A stretch of DNA of 64,000 nt from Pseudomonadota bacterium (GTDB taxonomy: Bacteria; Bdellovibrionota; UBA1018), in assembly GCA_027485695.1 (NCBI GenBank), contig JAIXQO010000001.1, positions 620,001 through 684,000 on the forward strand. The letters run 5' to 3'. Numbering within the stretch: the stretch's first letter is position 1; each line of letters starts with the position of its first letter. Below the pieces are notes generated by a model that was given only the letters and a program-made list of their open reading frames with translations, did not search any database and was not told where the DNA came from. Below are positions 18,201-27,029 of this stretch, piece by piece. Both the position numbers and the translations under genes were made by a program.

Positions 18201-19412
18201 ATGACGACTCCCCAGAAACCACTTGATCCGATCGAGCGCTTTGATCAGATCTGGTCGACGCTATTTACGTCGCATATTCATCTCGACGCGCTGATTTCTA
18301 AGCAGCCAGATAAACTGAAACCGCTTTACGGTCGAATCGTGCCTGAAATTCTTCGTCGTCCGATTTCTCTCGCCGAAGCGACGGGGGTTGGGGTGCTGAA
18401 AGGCGAGCCATGGAATCTGAGCGAGAAAGAAATCGCGCACTGGAAACCGGCTCGCATGATTTTCCGACAGCTTTCTGGGAATCTCGCATTGCTCGATGGT
18501 TGCCGAGTAGGTGAAGAGGCGGATTTCCCCGAAGAATGGCTGAAACGTTTTCCGGATCCGTCCACGATGGCCAAGGCGCTCACGCAATCGCCTCCTCTCA
18601 CCGTTCGAGTCGTGCGAAGCGTTGATCGCAGGCACGTGGGTGAAAAAATCCACCTTCATCCGACTAAATTCAGTCCGGTTGGACTGAGTTCTCCTGATTT
18701 CCTTCGAATTTTGAATACCGAAGAACATCGCAATGGTCTCTTTGAGATCCAGGACGAAGGTTCGCAGGTCATGGCGCTTTTCACTTTGTCGCCCGAGAGT
18801 TTTGGCGAATATCTCAGTGAAATGCCGAGTGCTCCTTCGAAACGAGAACTGCCTTTAGAGCTTCCACCCCCTCGCGCCGAAGTGGTGATTGATGCCTGCG
18901 CAGGAGCGGGCGGTAAGTCGCTCGCGCTTTCCGACTTTATGGAAGGCAAAGGACGCGTCTACGCTTACGATATCCATGCCGGTAAAATAGCATCTCTGAA
19001 GAAACGCGCACGTCGCGCGAATGCGCGAAACATTCAGGGCGTGGTTGTAGACGAAAGCCAACCCATCTCAGAAAAATTCCATGCCTCCGCAGATCGCGTG
19101 CTCGTCGATGCACCTTGTAGCGGTTGGGGCGTCGTGCGTCGAAGTCCTGACATCAAATGGAAAAAAGACTCCAGTGACCCTCAACGACTTCCGGAATTGC
19201 AAATTTCGCTCCTGCACCGGCATGCACCACTGATCAAAGAGGGTGGAGTACTCGTTTATGGTGTCTGCACGTTTCGCAAAGAAGAAACGGTGGACATCGT
19301 CGATCGCTTTCTCAAAGAGACGTCGTCTTTCGAGCGGATTGCGGGCGGATATTTCGGTCCAGGGCCGATGGATGGGTTCTTTATGACTGCGTTTCGCAAA
19401 AAAGGTTCCTAA
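18201..19412 (+). CDS. RsmB/NOP2-family RNA (cytosine-C5) methyltransferase
   Basis: The 403-residue protein has an N-terminal NusB/RsmB-like half and a C-terminal Rossmann methyltransferase domain. The SAM-binding motif I is DACAGAGGKSLAL (about 231-243), motif IV with the catalytic Pro-Cys is VDAPCSGWG, and motif VI is VYGVCTFRKEE, whose Cys replaces the usual TCS context. It should methylate cytosine in rRNA or tRNA; the exact site cannot be told from sequence. Its stop overlaps the pyrD start by one nucleotide (TAATG), so the two are co-translated. Confidence 0.85.
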   Translation: MTTPQKPLDPIERFDQIWSTLFTSHIHLDALISKQPDKLKPLYGRIVPEILRRPISLAEATGVGVLKGEPWNLSEKEIAHWKPARMIFRQLSGNLALLDGCRVGEEADFPEEWLKRFPDPSTMAKALTQSPPLTVRVVRSVDRRHVGEKIHLHPTKFSPVGLSSPDFLRILNTEEHRNGLFEIQDEGSQVMALFTLSPESFGEYLSEMPSAPSKRELPLELPPPRAEVVIDACAGAGGKSLALSDFMEGKGRVYAYDIHAGKIASLKKRARRANARNIQGVVVDESQPISEKFHASADRVLVDAPCSGWGVVRRSPDIKWKKDSSDPQRLPELQISLLHRHAPLIKEGGVLVYGVCTFRKEETVDIVDRFLKETSSFERIAGGYFGPGPMDGFFMTAFRKKGS

Positions 19413-20437
19413 TGAACGGCTGGGGCATCATCAAACGGGTGTTTTTTCTCTTTGATGCTGAGAAGGTTCATCACTTCTCAATGGCGATCACGAAATTCGT
19501 TTGCCGTTTCGCTTTTGGCCGTCGCCTCGTCCGTATCTCGGTAGGAGGGGTGCCCAAGCACCCCGTGCAGGTATTTTCCCCCTCTCAAACGCGTTCATTT
19601 CGAAATCGTATCGGCTTGGCCGCAGGTTTCGACAAGAATGCGTCTTATCTCGCGTGTATATCGGAGTTCGGCTTTGGTTTTGCTGAAATCGGAACTGTCA
19701 CGCCGAAGCCTCAAGATGGAAATCCGAAACCACGTTTGTTTCGAGTGCCGAGTGAGCGACTTTTGTTCAATCGCATGGGCTTCAATAACGCCGGAAGCAT
19801 CGAAATCGCGCAAAACTTGCGCCAGACACGTGAGTCTGGAGTGTTGCCTGCTGATTTTCGCATCGGTGTGAACATCGGTAAGAACAAAAGCACACCTAAT
19901 GAGAGCGCCAACGACGACTACGCGCTCGCCATCGCGCCGTTCGAAGGTCTTTGCGACTACGTCGTGATCAACGTCAGCTCGCCGAATACGCCCGGTTTGC
20001 GCGCGTTACAGAGCGTGGAAGCGCTCTCTCGCATCGTTTCCGCAGTTCAAGGTGTTGTTGGACGCTGGAAAAACACGCCACCACTGTTCTTGAAGCTCGC
20101 GCCCGAGCTCGAAGGCGAAGAACTCGCTCAAATCATCGCCGAAGAAGAGAAGCTTGGTCTCGAAGGTTGGGTTCTCACGAATACGTGGGGTGGAAAATGG
20201 AGCGACGACGTGCCGGGAGGGTACAGTGGCTCAATTTTGACGGAGCGAGCCCGCGATCGACTTCGCGAAGCTCGAAGTAGGTCCAAGCGGACACTGATTT
20301 CGGTTGGCGGCATCATGAGCGTCGAAGAAGCGAAGGCTCGGCTCGATTTGGGAGCTGATCTCATTCAGATCTACGCGGGTTTCGTGTTCGAAGGTCCGGG
20401 TTTTCCAGCTCGATTGGCTCGCGAGATTACGCGCTAG
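19412..20437 (+). CDS. pyrD: Dihydroorotate dehydrogenase (quinone), class 2
   Basis: PyrD oxidises dihydroorotate to orotate in pyrimidine synthesis, passing electrons from FMN to quinone at the membrane. The 341 residues match class 2 enzymes: an N-terminal membrane-associating helix region (1-40), GLAAGFDKNA, GTVTPKPQDGNPKPRLFR, NRMGFNN, VNIGKNK, and INVSSPNTPGLR bearing the catalytic Ser. C-terminal FMN-phosphate contacts are ISVGGI and QIYAGFVFEGP. It overlaps the methyltransferase gene by 1 nt. pyrF, another pyrimidine gene, lies 4 kb downstream. Confidence 0.96.
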   Translation: MNGWGIIKRVFFLFDAEKVHHFSMAITKFVCRFAFGRRLVRISVGGVPKHPVQVFSPSQTRSFRNRIGLAAGFDKNASYLACISEFGFGFAEIGTVTPKPQDGNPKPRLFRVPSERLLFNRMGFNNAGSIEIAQNLRQTRESGVLPADFRIGVNIGKNKSTPNESANDDYALAIAPFEGLCDYVVINVSSPNTPGLRALQSVEALSRIVSAVQGVVGRWKNTPPLFLKLAPELEGEELAQIIAEEEKLGLEGWVLTNTWGGKWSDDVPGGYSGSILTERARDRLREARSRSKRTLISVGGIMSVEEAKARLDLGADLIQIYAGFVFEGPGFPARLAREITR

Positions 20438-20497
20438 TAGCAGATCGCAATTCTTTAAAACTCAGCCTAAAACGGCTCTACAAAATACAAACCCCTA

Positions 20498-20532
20498 AAA
20501 GCGCAAAAGCCCCGGATGTTGTCATCCGAGGC
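20498..20532 (-). terminator. Rho-independent terminator of the microprotein gene
   Basis: Minus-strand reading gives the stem GCCtCGGAT / ATCCGgGGC (arms 20524-20532 and 20509-20517) followed by TTTTGCGCTTTT. It is 28 nt downstream of the stop of the lysine-rich microprotein, which supports that tiny gene as a real transcript. Confidence 0.8.
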
Positions 20533-20559
20533 CTTTACGAAAATCTATAGAAAGAGAAA

Positions 20560-20631
20560 TTACTTCTTCTTTTTCTTAGCGACTTTTTTCTTAGCGACTT
20601 TTTTCTTTGCAGCTTTTTTCTTCGTTGCCAT
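20560..20631 (-). CDS. 23-residue lysine/alanine-rich microprotein
   Basis: The minus strand encodes a 23-residue peptide that begins MATKKKAAKKKVAKKK and ends in five lysines. Apart from Met, Thr and Val it is built only of Lys and Ala, as in the C-terminal tails of histone H1-like or AlgP-like proteins. Evidence that it is real: an ideal ribosome binding site GGAGG 9 nt before the ATG, an AT-rich leader with a palindrome, and a strong terminator just after the stop. It may bind nucleic acid or ribosomes. It is divergent from ntrY and convergent with pyrD. The opposite strand gives a meaningless Phe-rich frame. Confidence 0.7.
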   Translation of the reverse strand: MATKKKAAKKKVAKKKVAKKKKK

Positions 20632-20650
20632 CGTTATTTCCTCCGTTAAA

Positions 20651-20672
20651 GGTGCAAAATATATTTCACACC
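20651..20672. promoter_or_regulatory. 22-bp near-palindrome in the microprotein leader
   Basis: The 22 bp run GGTG..AAATATATTT..CACC with 18 of 22 positions symmetric. The site is 20 nt upstream of the microprotein ATG, inside the 155-bp divergent region shared with ntrY. It could be a protein-binding operator or an RNA hairpin. A weak promoter (TTGCAC 20708-20703, TAACAT 20686-20681, minus strand) lies just upstream of it. Confidence 0.4.
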
Positions 20673-20786
20673 TAAGAATGATGTTACCTCGAACTTTTCT
20701 GAGTGCAAGAGTCGAAAGTAACTTTTTTCACTTTTTTTGATTTTTTTCTTGCGTGCACCACTCCTGGTGAAGCGATCTAAAAGTAA

Positions 20787-23015
20787 ATGATGACACAGAA
20801 GAAGCGCTCACTGCCACCACTTGATCCTCGCGAACGTCTCAAGAGGAAGCGTGAGCTCATCGCGATTTTCTTTCTCTTCGTGCTCTTCTTCGCATTGATG
20901 TTCATCGAGTTCCGCATCTCGAAGGTCTCCAGCACGCTTCCCTTCGTGAATTCGATCTTCTTCTTTGGTCTCGTGAACTTAAACATCATCATCCTGATTG
21001 TTCTTCTGTGGTTGGTGGTCCGGAATGTAGGAAAACTTTTCCTCGAACGTCGACGCAACGTCCTGGGATCTCGCCTCAAGACCAAGCTCGTGATCTCATT
21101 CCTCGCGTTCTCGATCACGCCTACGATCGTCTTGTTCATCATTTCGGCGCTTTATATCAATACCACCTTCGATAAATGGTTCTCTCTCAAGATCCAGAAT
21201 ACACTCCAGGCTTCCCTGGATATCACGCGGCTCTACTATAGAGGTGCGGATCAGACGACGAACCACTTTGCTGATCACCTCGCTCGCGTGCTCTCTAAGC
21301 AATGGATGCGTCCGAAAACACCCACCGATCGGATGAAAACGTTCCTCGATCAGCAGCGAGAGCTCTTGGCGCTCGATGCGGTGGAGTTTTACTCGGATCC
21401 GTTAGAGGAGCGGGTGCTTTCGATGGGGGGGATGGAAGGGATGAGTGGTGCGATCCCTCGTATGAGCCTTGAGGTACTCGACCAAGCATTCGACGGCAAA
21501 GCAAATACCGTTCTCCATCATCTCAGCGCGGGAGATTTGGTGCGCGCAGTCGTACCGGTGAAATCCGAAGGACGATTGGTCGGTGTGGTGATTGTATCTC
21601 GCTATGTTCCGATCACGCTCGCGGACAAAGTAGACGAAATTTCCAGCGTCATCGACGATTACAAAGATACCAACCCGCTCAAATATCCCGTTAAAACGGC
21701 CTATCTTTTGATTCTGGTCATGATCACATTGATGATTATCTTCGTTGCGATCTGGATCGGACTCTTCATTGCAAAAGAGCTCACCGTTCCGGTCGAGCGC
21801 TTGGTCAAAGGCGCCCAAGCGGTCGGCGCCGGCAACCTCGATGTTAAAATTCAAAGCACGGGCCGCGACGAGATCGCAGTCTTAGTGGAGTCGTTCAATA
21901 AAATGACGCGCGACTTGAGAGATAATCGTGAACGGTTGACCGAAGCGACCAAAGACATCGAAAAAAAGAAAACTCAGCTCGAAGCCATCCTCTCGAACGT
22001 TGGGACGGGGGTGGTCTCGGCCGATCATATGGGTACGATTCAGACCTTTAACCGGGCAGCGCAGGAATTACTCGGCGTCGATGGTGACAAAGCGCTTGGT
22101 CAGAATATCCACGATATCTTCCGTGACGATCTCTCGCCACTCTTGGAGACGTTCGTTAAGTCACTCCGCAAGACCACGAGTGAGGGTGTCCCCGAAGTCG
22201 TTCAGCTCCACCTCAAGGTGAATGACGTATCCAAAAGTATCGCCGCAATCTCAACGACGATCTCTTCGGGCGCAGTGATGGTCATTGATGACATGACCTA
22301 TCTCATCAAGAGTCAGCGAGAAGTGGCTTGGCGTGAGGTCGCTCGACGAATCGCGCACGAGATCAAGAACCCACTGACGCCGATTAAGCTTTCCGCTCAG
22401 CGTCTGCAACGGAGGCTCTCCGATCTCACCGGCAAAGAAGGTCAGCTCCTCAGAGAGTGTACAGATACGATCATTCGTCACACAGATGAGCTCAAAGAAA
22501 TGGTCAACGAGTTCTCCCTGTTCGCGCGGATGCCTGAGGTGAATACCTCGATCCACAGCTTGGATGACACGTGGAGAGAAACTCTTTCGCTCTATACACA
22601 AGCGCATCCAGGCGTTCGATTCGAGTATCTACCGGATTCTCAACTTCCGGATTTCGAGTTCGATCGCGACCAACTCAAGCGTGTCTTCATCAACTTGCTC
22701 GACAACTCAGTTTCCGCGCTCAAAACTTGGAAAAATCCGCAGATCACGATCAAGACTCACTACCATTCTCAACTGCAATTGGTGGTCGTGGATTTCAGCG
22801 ACAACGGACCTGGCATGACCGAAGATGTGAAGTCACGTGTGTTCGAGCCGTACTTTTCCACCAAAGAAGACGGCACGGGTCTAGGCCTTGCGATCGCAAA
22901 AAGGATCGTCAGCGACCACCATGGTTTTATTCGAGTACACTCCCAACCTGGCGCCGGCACTCAGTTTCTGATAGAATTACCGACGACACATAACCCGACT
23001 TTGGAGAAAACCTAA
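20787..23015 (+). CDS. ntrY: NtrY-like membrane sensor histidine kinase
   Basis: The protein has 742 residues in the NtrY layout. Three transmembrane segments lie near 23-43, 58-82 and 103-126. An extracytoplasmic sensor region (about 127-300) follows, then a fourth transmembrane helix (about 303-330), HAMP (about 331-385), PAS (about 400-505), HisKA with the phospho-accepting His near 524 (RRIAHEIKNPLTP), and HATPase_c with NLLDNSVSAL, DNGPGM and GTGLGLAIAKRI. It should phosphorylate the adjacent NtrX-type regulator (2-nt spacing). NtrYX systems in proteobacteria link nitrogen, redox or envelope signals to sigma-54 genes; the signal here is unknown. The start is ATG 20787 with only a weak purine stretch. 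Confidence 0.9.
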   Translation: MMTQKKRSLPPLDPRERLKRKRELIAIFFLFVLFFALMFIEFRISKVSSTLPFVNSIFFFGLVNLNIIILIVLLWLVVRNVGKLFLERRRNVLGSRLKTKLVISFLAFSITPTIVLFIISALYINTTFDKWFSLKIQNTLQASLDITRLYYRGADQTTNHFADHLARVLSKQWMRPKTPTDRMKTFLDQQRELLALDAVEFYSDPLEERVLSMGGMEGMSGAIPRMSLEVLDQAFDGKANTVLHHLSAGDLVRAVVPVKSEGRLVGVVIVSRYVPITLADKVDEISSVIDDYKDTNPLKYPVKTAYLLILVMITLMIIFVAIWIGLFIAKELTVPVERLVKGAQAVGAGNLDVKIQSTGRDEIAVLVESFNKMTRDLRDNRERLTEATKDIEKKKTQLEAILSNVGTGVVSADHMGTIQTFNRAAQELLGVDGDKALGQNIHDIFRDDLSPLLETFVKSLRKTTSEGVPEVVQLHLKVNDVSKSIAAISTTISSGAVMVIDDMTYLIKSQREVAWREVARRIAHEIKNPLTPIKLSAQRLQRRLSDLTGKEGQLLRECTDTIIRHTDELKEMVNEFSLFARMPEVNTSIHSLDDTWRETLSLYTQAHPGVRFEYLPDSQLPDFEFDRDQLKRVFINLLDNSVSALKTWKNPQITIKTHYHSQLQLVVVDFSDNGPGMTEDVKSRVFEPYFSTKEDGTGLGLAIAKRIVSDHHGFIRVHSQPGAGTQFLIELPTTHNPTLEKT

Positions 23016-23017
23016 CC

Positions 23018-24424
23018 ATGTCCCGTTCGGTCCTGGTGATCGATGATGAGCAGTCGATTCGAAGCACGCTTCAGGCGGCGCTCGGGGACGAGGGATATGC
23101 CGTTTCAGCGGCCTCCAGCGGCGGCGCCGGGATCGATCAAATCCGAGTTTCTCGTCCAGACGTCGTGATTCTCGACATCTGGATGCCTGAAATGGATGGT
23201 ATCGAGACGTTAAAACAGATCAAATCCGAGTGGCCTGACCTACCGGTCGTGATGATGTCGGGGCACGGTACGATTGAGACGGCCGTAAAGGCGACCAAGC
23301 TCGGCGCTTTTGATTTCTTGGAGAAACCGCCGTCACTCGAGCGACTCTTACTCCTACTCCAAAATGCGATGGTTTCATCTGACCTGGCTCGCGAGAACCA
23401 GCTCCTGAAGAAACAAATTCGTAAACAAAGAATGTTGATCGGGGAAAGTCCTCAAATTCTTCAGATCCAAGACCTCGTGAAGCGGGTGGCGCCGACCATG
23501 GGCTCCGTCTTGATTACGGGTGAGAACGGGACCGGAAAAGAGCTCGTTGCGCGCTCTATACATGCGCTATCCCCTCGATTTAACAAGCCTTTAATCGAAG
23601 TGAACTGTGCCGCCATCCCTGAAGAACTGATTGAAAGTGAGCTTTTTGGGCATGAAAGAGGGGCATTTACCGGGGCTATAGGCCTCAAAAAAGGTAAGTT
23701 TGACCTCGCTCACGGCGGCACTCTGTTTTTGGACGAAATCGGAGATATGTCCCTGAAAGCACAGGCAAAAGTGCTCCGCATCCTTCAAGAGCAGAAGTTT
23801 GAGCGAGTGGGGGGGACTCAAACCATCACCGTCGACGTTCGCGTAGTGGCTGCCACCAACAAGGATCTCAAAGATGAGATCAAGCGCGGACAGTTCCGCG
23901 AAGACTTGTTCTATCGATTGAACGTCATTCCTTTTCAGATTCCGTCTCTTCGTGATCGCACGGGAGATATCGCGCTTTTGGCGGATTACTTCATGAATGA
24001 ATTTTCGAGCAATTATTTGCGAAAACCCAGGGTTTTCTTGCCCGAAAGCTTAGCATTGCTTGCGGCCTATCCGTGGCCGGGTAACGTTCGCGAATTGAAA
24101 AATTTGATCGAACGCATTTTGATTCTTACCCCGGAGTCCGAGGACGGTCAGCCAATTCCACTGGATTCGCTCCTCACTCATTTGGATCAAGACGCCGTTC
24201 AAGCGAGTCTCGCCGGGCGCGCGGATTCGGTGGTAAGGACGCCGGGTACTCAGGCGCTTCGTAGCCTTCGCGATGCTCGCTCCGAATTTGAGCGCGAATT
24301 TATCGTAAAAACGCTCAAAGAAAATGAGTGGAATGTCTCAAAAGCCGCTCAAGTCCTGGGTATTGAGCGCAGCCATTTACACAAAAAAATGAAAACGTTC
24401 GGCATCGAAGAGGAGACCGAGTGA
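23018..24424 (+). CDS. ntrX: NtrX-like sigma-54-dependent response regulator
   Basis: The 468 residues comprise a receiver domain with phospho-acceptor Asp53 (VILDIWMPEMDG), an AAA+ ATPase with Walker A GENGTGKE (168-175), the sigma-54-contacting GAFTGA loop (215-220), and a C-terminal Fis-type helix-turn-helix (about 438-465, NVSKAAQVLGIERSHLHKKM). All key residues are intact, so it should activate sigma-54 promoters when phosphorylated by the upstream NtrY. Two sigma-54-like sites are seen near 97 and 1141. Its last codons overlap the pyrF start (GTGA). Confidence 0.92.
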   Translation: MSRSVLVIDDEQSIRSTLQAALGDEGYAVSAASSGGAGIDQIRVSRPDVVILDIWMPEMDGIETLKQIKSEWPDLPVVMMSGHGTIETAVKATKLGAFDFLEKPPSLERLLLLLQNAMVSSDLARENQLLKKQIRKQRMLIGESPQILQIQDLVKRVAPTMGSVLITGENGTGKELVARSIHALSPRFNKPLIEVNCAAIPEELIESELFGHERGAFTGAIGLKKGKFDLAHGGTLFLDEIGDMSLKAQAKVLRILQEQKFERVGGTQTITVDVRVVAATNKDLKDEIKRGQFREDLFYRLNVIPFQIPSLRDRTGDIALLADYFMNEFSSNYLRKPRVFLPESLALLAAYPWPGNVRELKNLIERILILTPESEDGQPIPLDSLLTHLDQDAVQASLAGRADSVVRTPGTQALRSLRDARSEFEREFIVKTLKENEWNVSKAAQVLGIERSHLHKKMKTFGIEEETE

Positions 24425-25131
24425 AAAAACCGATGGAACTGATGATCGCACTCGATTTTTCCAAAGCTGAACTCGCCGAGGAGTGGATGGACCGTCTGGG
24501 CGATCTGCCAGTCGTGTTCAAAGTTGGCTATCAACTTTTTCTTGCTACTGGTCCGGATTGGGTCGCTCAGCAGACGGCGCGCGGCCGACGAATTTTTCTC
24601 GACCTGAAGCTTTACGACATCCCCAACACGGTCGAAAAAGGAGTCGAGCGCGCTTGCGACCTCGGTGTAGAATTTTTGACTTTGCATCTATCGAGTGGTC
24701 GAGATGCTCTCGAAAAGAGCCAAAAACAAGTAGAAAAAAGCGGTTCTTCGTTGTGCCTCTTGGGCGTGACGGTGTTGACCTCCTTTTCGGAGCAGGCTTG
24801 GAAGGATTTGGGTACGGCTCTTGGCACTGATGAAATTTCAATTCAAGGAAGTGTGACCGGCCTTCTCAATCTCGCACGTGATACTGGTGTTCCCGGCATC
24901 GTCTGTTCGGGGTGGGATTTACGAGATGCGCGCAAAGTGAATCCAGATTTTTTCACTGTAGTTCCCGGTATTCGTCCCGAAGGCTCTTCTCATCAAGACC
25001 AAAAACGCGTACTTACGCCAAAAGAGGCGCAAGAGGCCGGCGCTCGCGCGATCGTGATGGGACGCCCGATCTTCGAGGCGCCAGATCCGCGTAAGTTGGT
25101 CGAAGAGATCCTGGCCCACGCTCGGCAGTGA
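24421..25131 (+). CDS. pyrF: Orotidine 5'-phosphate decarboxylase
   Basis: PyrF decarboxylates OMP to UMP, the last step of de novo pyrimidine synthesis. The 236-residue TIM barrel starts with MIALDFSKAEL and carries the catalytic D-x-K-x-x-D array in FLDLKLYDIPNT (Asp61, Lys63, Asp66); the phosphate loop is VPGIRPEG and GRPIFEAPDP. The start is GTG 24421, overlapping the ntrX stop by 4 nt; ATG 24433 is the alternative. The coupling of a pyrimidine gene to ntrYX may be fortuitous or may ensure co-expression. Confidence 0.95.
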   Translation: MKKPMELMIALDFSKAELAEEWMDRLGDLPVVFKVGYQLFLATGPDWVAQQTARGRRIFLDLKLYDIPNTVEKGVERACDLGVEFLTLHLSSGRDALEKSQKQVEKSGSSLCLLGVTVLTSFSEQAWKDLGTALGTDEISIQGSVTGLLNLARDTGVPGIVCSGWDLRDARKVNPDFFTVVPGIRPEGSSHQDQKRVLTPKEAQEAGARAIVMGRPIFEAPDPRKLVEEILAHARQ

Positions 25132-25158
25132 GTGTCTTTTTAATGGAGTTGTAGAGTC

Positions 25159-25908
25159 ATGTCGAATACCACGGTCATTTTACGAAATCCCCATAGCGTC
25201 ATTGAGACGTTAAAAGTACGTCCCCGAGCGGTCAAAGAAATCCTTTTAAATCAAGACCTTAGTAAGCTTTCCGACGACTGGAAGAATGTCGTGGGATTGG
25301 CCCAAAAAAACAACGTACGCGTAGCGACCCTGAATCGATCCAAAGACAAAAATTCTCGTTTCGATGAGGGCCGTCAAACGCTTGCCGAAGCACATATTGA
25401 GCCGAAGTCCGAGGTGAGTTTGGAGTCTTTGTTTCACAACGCTCAAGAAAAGCGGGGGGGCAAAGGGCTCTGGATCGCACTGGATTGCATCCAGGATCCG
25501 CATAATTTAGGAGCCATTTTTCGTTCGGCCGCATTTTTCGGGGCCGAAGGTATTTTGATCACTCAAGAGCGTTCTTCATCTATCACTGGCACCGCATACG
25601 ACGTTTCATGCGGAGGTGTGGAGACGGTTCCGTTTCATCAATGCGTGAACTTGCGTCGCGCGCTCGATCATGCAAAAGAGCAGGGCGTTTGGACGCTTGG
25701 AACTTCTGAGCATGCAAAACTTTCGGTCGAGAAAATCACCGCTGACCGTCCTCGTCTCTTGATTCTCGGCAATGAAGAAAAAGGTATGCGCCGACTCACC
25801 GCCGAGAGTTGCGATGAAGTCTGCCAAATCCCACCGCGTGGTCCGGTGACGTCTCTGAACGTCTCAGTGGCGGCCGGGATTTTGATTTCTCGTTTGTCTT
25901 TGGGCTGA
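25159..25908 (+). CDS. rlmB: TrmH/RlmB-family RNA 2'-O-ribose methyltransferase
   Basis: The 249 residues carry the three SPOUT motifs: motif 1 PHNLGAIFRSAAFFGA, motif 2 LLILGNEEKGM and motif 3 TSLNVSVAAGILI, which form the SAM-binding trefoil knot. The N-terminal 90 residues are the RNA-binding substrate domain (L30e-like), as in RlmB, which modifies G2251 of 23S rRNA. A TrmH-family tRNA target cannot be excluded, so the symbol is tentative. The start ATG 25159 follows GGAG at good spacing. It is probably the last gene of the ntrY-ntrX-pyrF unit (27-nt gap) and is followed by a terminator. Confidence 0.85.
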   Translation: MSNTTVILRNPHSVIETLKVRPRAVKEILLNQDLSKLSDDWKNVVGLAQKNNVRVATLNRSKDKNSRFDEGRQTLAEAHIEPKSEVSLESLFHNAQEKRGGKGLWIALDCIQDPHNLGAIFRSAAFFGAEGILITQERSSSITGTAYDVSCGGVETVPFHQCVNLRRALDHAKEQGVWTLGTSEHAKLSVEKITADRPRLLILGNEEKGMRRLTAESCDEVCQIPPRGPVTSLNVSVAAGILISRLSLG

Positions 25909-25915
25909 AGATGTC

Positions 25916-25936
25916 CGCTCAAAAATGAGCGTTTTA
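25916..25936 (+). terminator. Rho-independent terminator after rlmB-like gene
   Basis: CGCTCA-AAAA-TGAGCG (25916-25931) is followed by TTTTA. The T-run reaches into the stop codon of the convergent amidotransferase gene at 25934. Confidence 0.7.
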
Positions 25937-26887
25937 TCCCTTAAATTCTGCCCATTTTACAATTTTATCTTCTCGAACTGGCCAAGTCAGATTCGATGCA
26001 TCTTGTATGAAGACAAATCTCGCGCCGCCAACCGCGAACTCCGCAAGTGCATTTCCGAGAATCGGAAATTCATTTCCGAAACCATCTCGAAGCGTGATGC
26101 TCCATTTTTTTCCCGGAGCAAGCATCTCGTCGCGAGAGGGGAGTGGGATGCTTGTATTTTTTATATTCTCAATAAATAAGTGAGTGAGTCCGCTGATCAG
26201 TCGAAGTGAGTCCAGCTGGTGCGTTTTGGAGAGACTCAAGTGCAACTTCGGCTCTTGAACGCACTCCTCATGATGCGCCATTTTGGCTTGAAGGATTTCA
26301 TCGTCGGTACCTTCGGTGCTTAACCATTCATCGATGAGTTGATAGTCGACCTCTGGGTGAAATTGAAAACCGTAGGTCCGCTCGTTCACGCGATAAGCTT
26401 GTCTTGCACACAGCGTGCTTTCCGCGAGAATTTCCGCGCCGTTTGGCGGAAAAAACGTGTCGTAATGCCACTGATAGAAGTTTGGGTCGGCGGGGAATTC
26501 AGAAAAAATCGGATCTTTATGACCAAGTTCCGTTCTGTGGACTCGAAACCAACCGATTTCGGGGTGAGGATTTTGAACGACTTTGCCTCCCAAAGTGCGT
26601 GCGAGCATCTGACCACCGAGGCAGATCCCCACGAGCGGGAGCTTTTGGTCGAAAACGCGTTTCATCAAAAGGAGTTCCGGCATGAGCCAGTCGTGGTCCA
26701 CTTCGTCGTTCGCACTCATGGGACCGCCTAACGAGATCATTCCACTGATTTCGTTGGCTTGCGGGAGCGGCCGCCCTTCAAATGCTCTAAATATCTGATT
26801 TGGAACGCCCATTGAATCCAATGCGCGCTTAAAAACCGCTGGATGTTCATGGGGCGCATGCTGGATAAAGAGCACCGGTTTGCGCAT
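25934..26887 (-). CDS. Class I glutamine amidotransferase-like protein
   Basis: The 317 residues have a type 1 glutamine amidotransferase domain (about 1-190), like the GMP synthase glutaminase family. The nucleophile Cys89 lies in VGICLGGQM, and the His177/Glu179 pair in GFQFHPEVD completes the triad. The family hydrolyses glutamine or gamma-glutamyl bonds. The extra 125-residue C-terminal region (from about 195) shows no known domain and is unusual for stand-alone members. It is a single gene, convergent with rlmB and divergent from the tRNA cluster. Confidence 0.85.
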   Translation of the reverse strand: MRKPVLFIQHAPHEHPAVFKRALDSMGVPNQIFRAFEGRPLPQANEISGMISLGGPMSANDEVDHDWLMPELLLMKRVFDQKLPLVGICLGGQMLARTLGGKVVQNPHPEIGWFRVHRTELGHKDPIFSEFPADPNFYQWHYDTFFPPNGAEILAESTLCARQAYRVNERTYGFQFHPEVDYQLIDEWLSTEGTDDEILQAKMAHHEECVQEPKLHLSLSKTHQLDSLRLISGLTHLFIENIKNTSIPLPSRDEMLAPGKKWSITLRDGFGNEFPILGNALAEFAVGGARFVFIQDASNLTWPVREDKIVKWAEFKG

Positions 26888-27029
26888 AGATCAGCATTCT
26901 CGCTGATTTCTCGTCGCAGGTAAAAGAAACTTCCCGGGAATCTTCGTTGACAATCCCTATGAATTCTGGAAACTTCCGATGATACGCTGAAACAGCGAAC
27001 GGACACGTTTGTCCTCTGCGCCGAAGTGG

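Noticed and set aside
20516..20740. Phe-rich 74-codon frame on the plus strand
   Set aside because: It is the complement of the Lys-rich microprotein gene and lacks a ribosome binding site.
26947..26988. TTGACA upstream of the tRNA cluster as a promoter
   Set aside because: The -35 is perfect, but no acceptable -10 lies 16-18 nt downstream; the nearest candidate TACGCT is 30 nt away.
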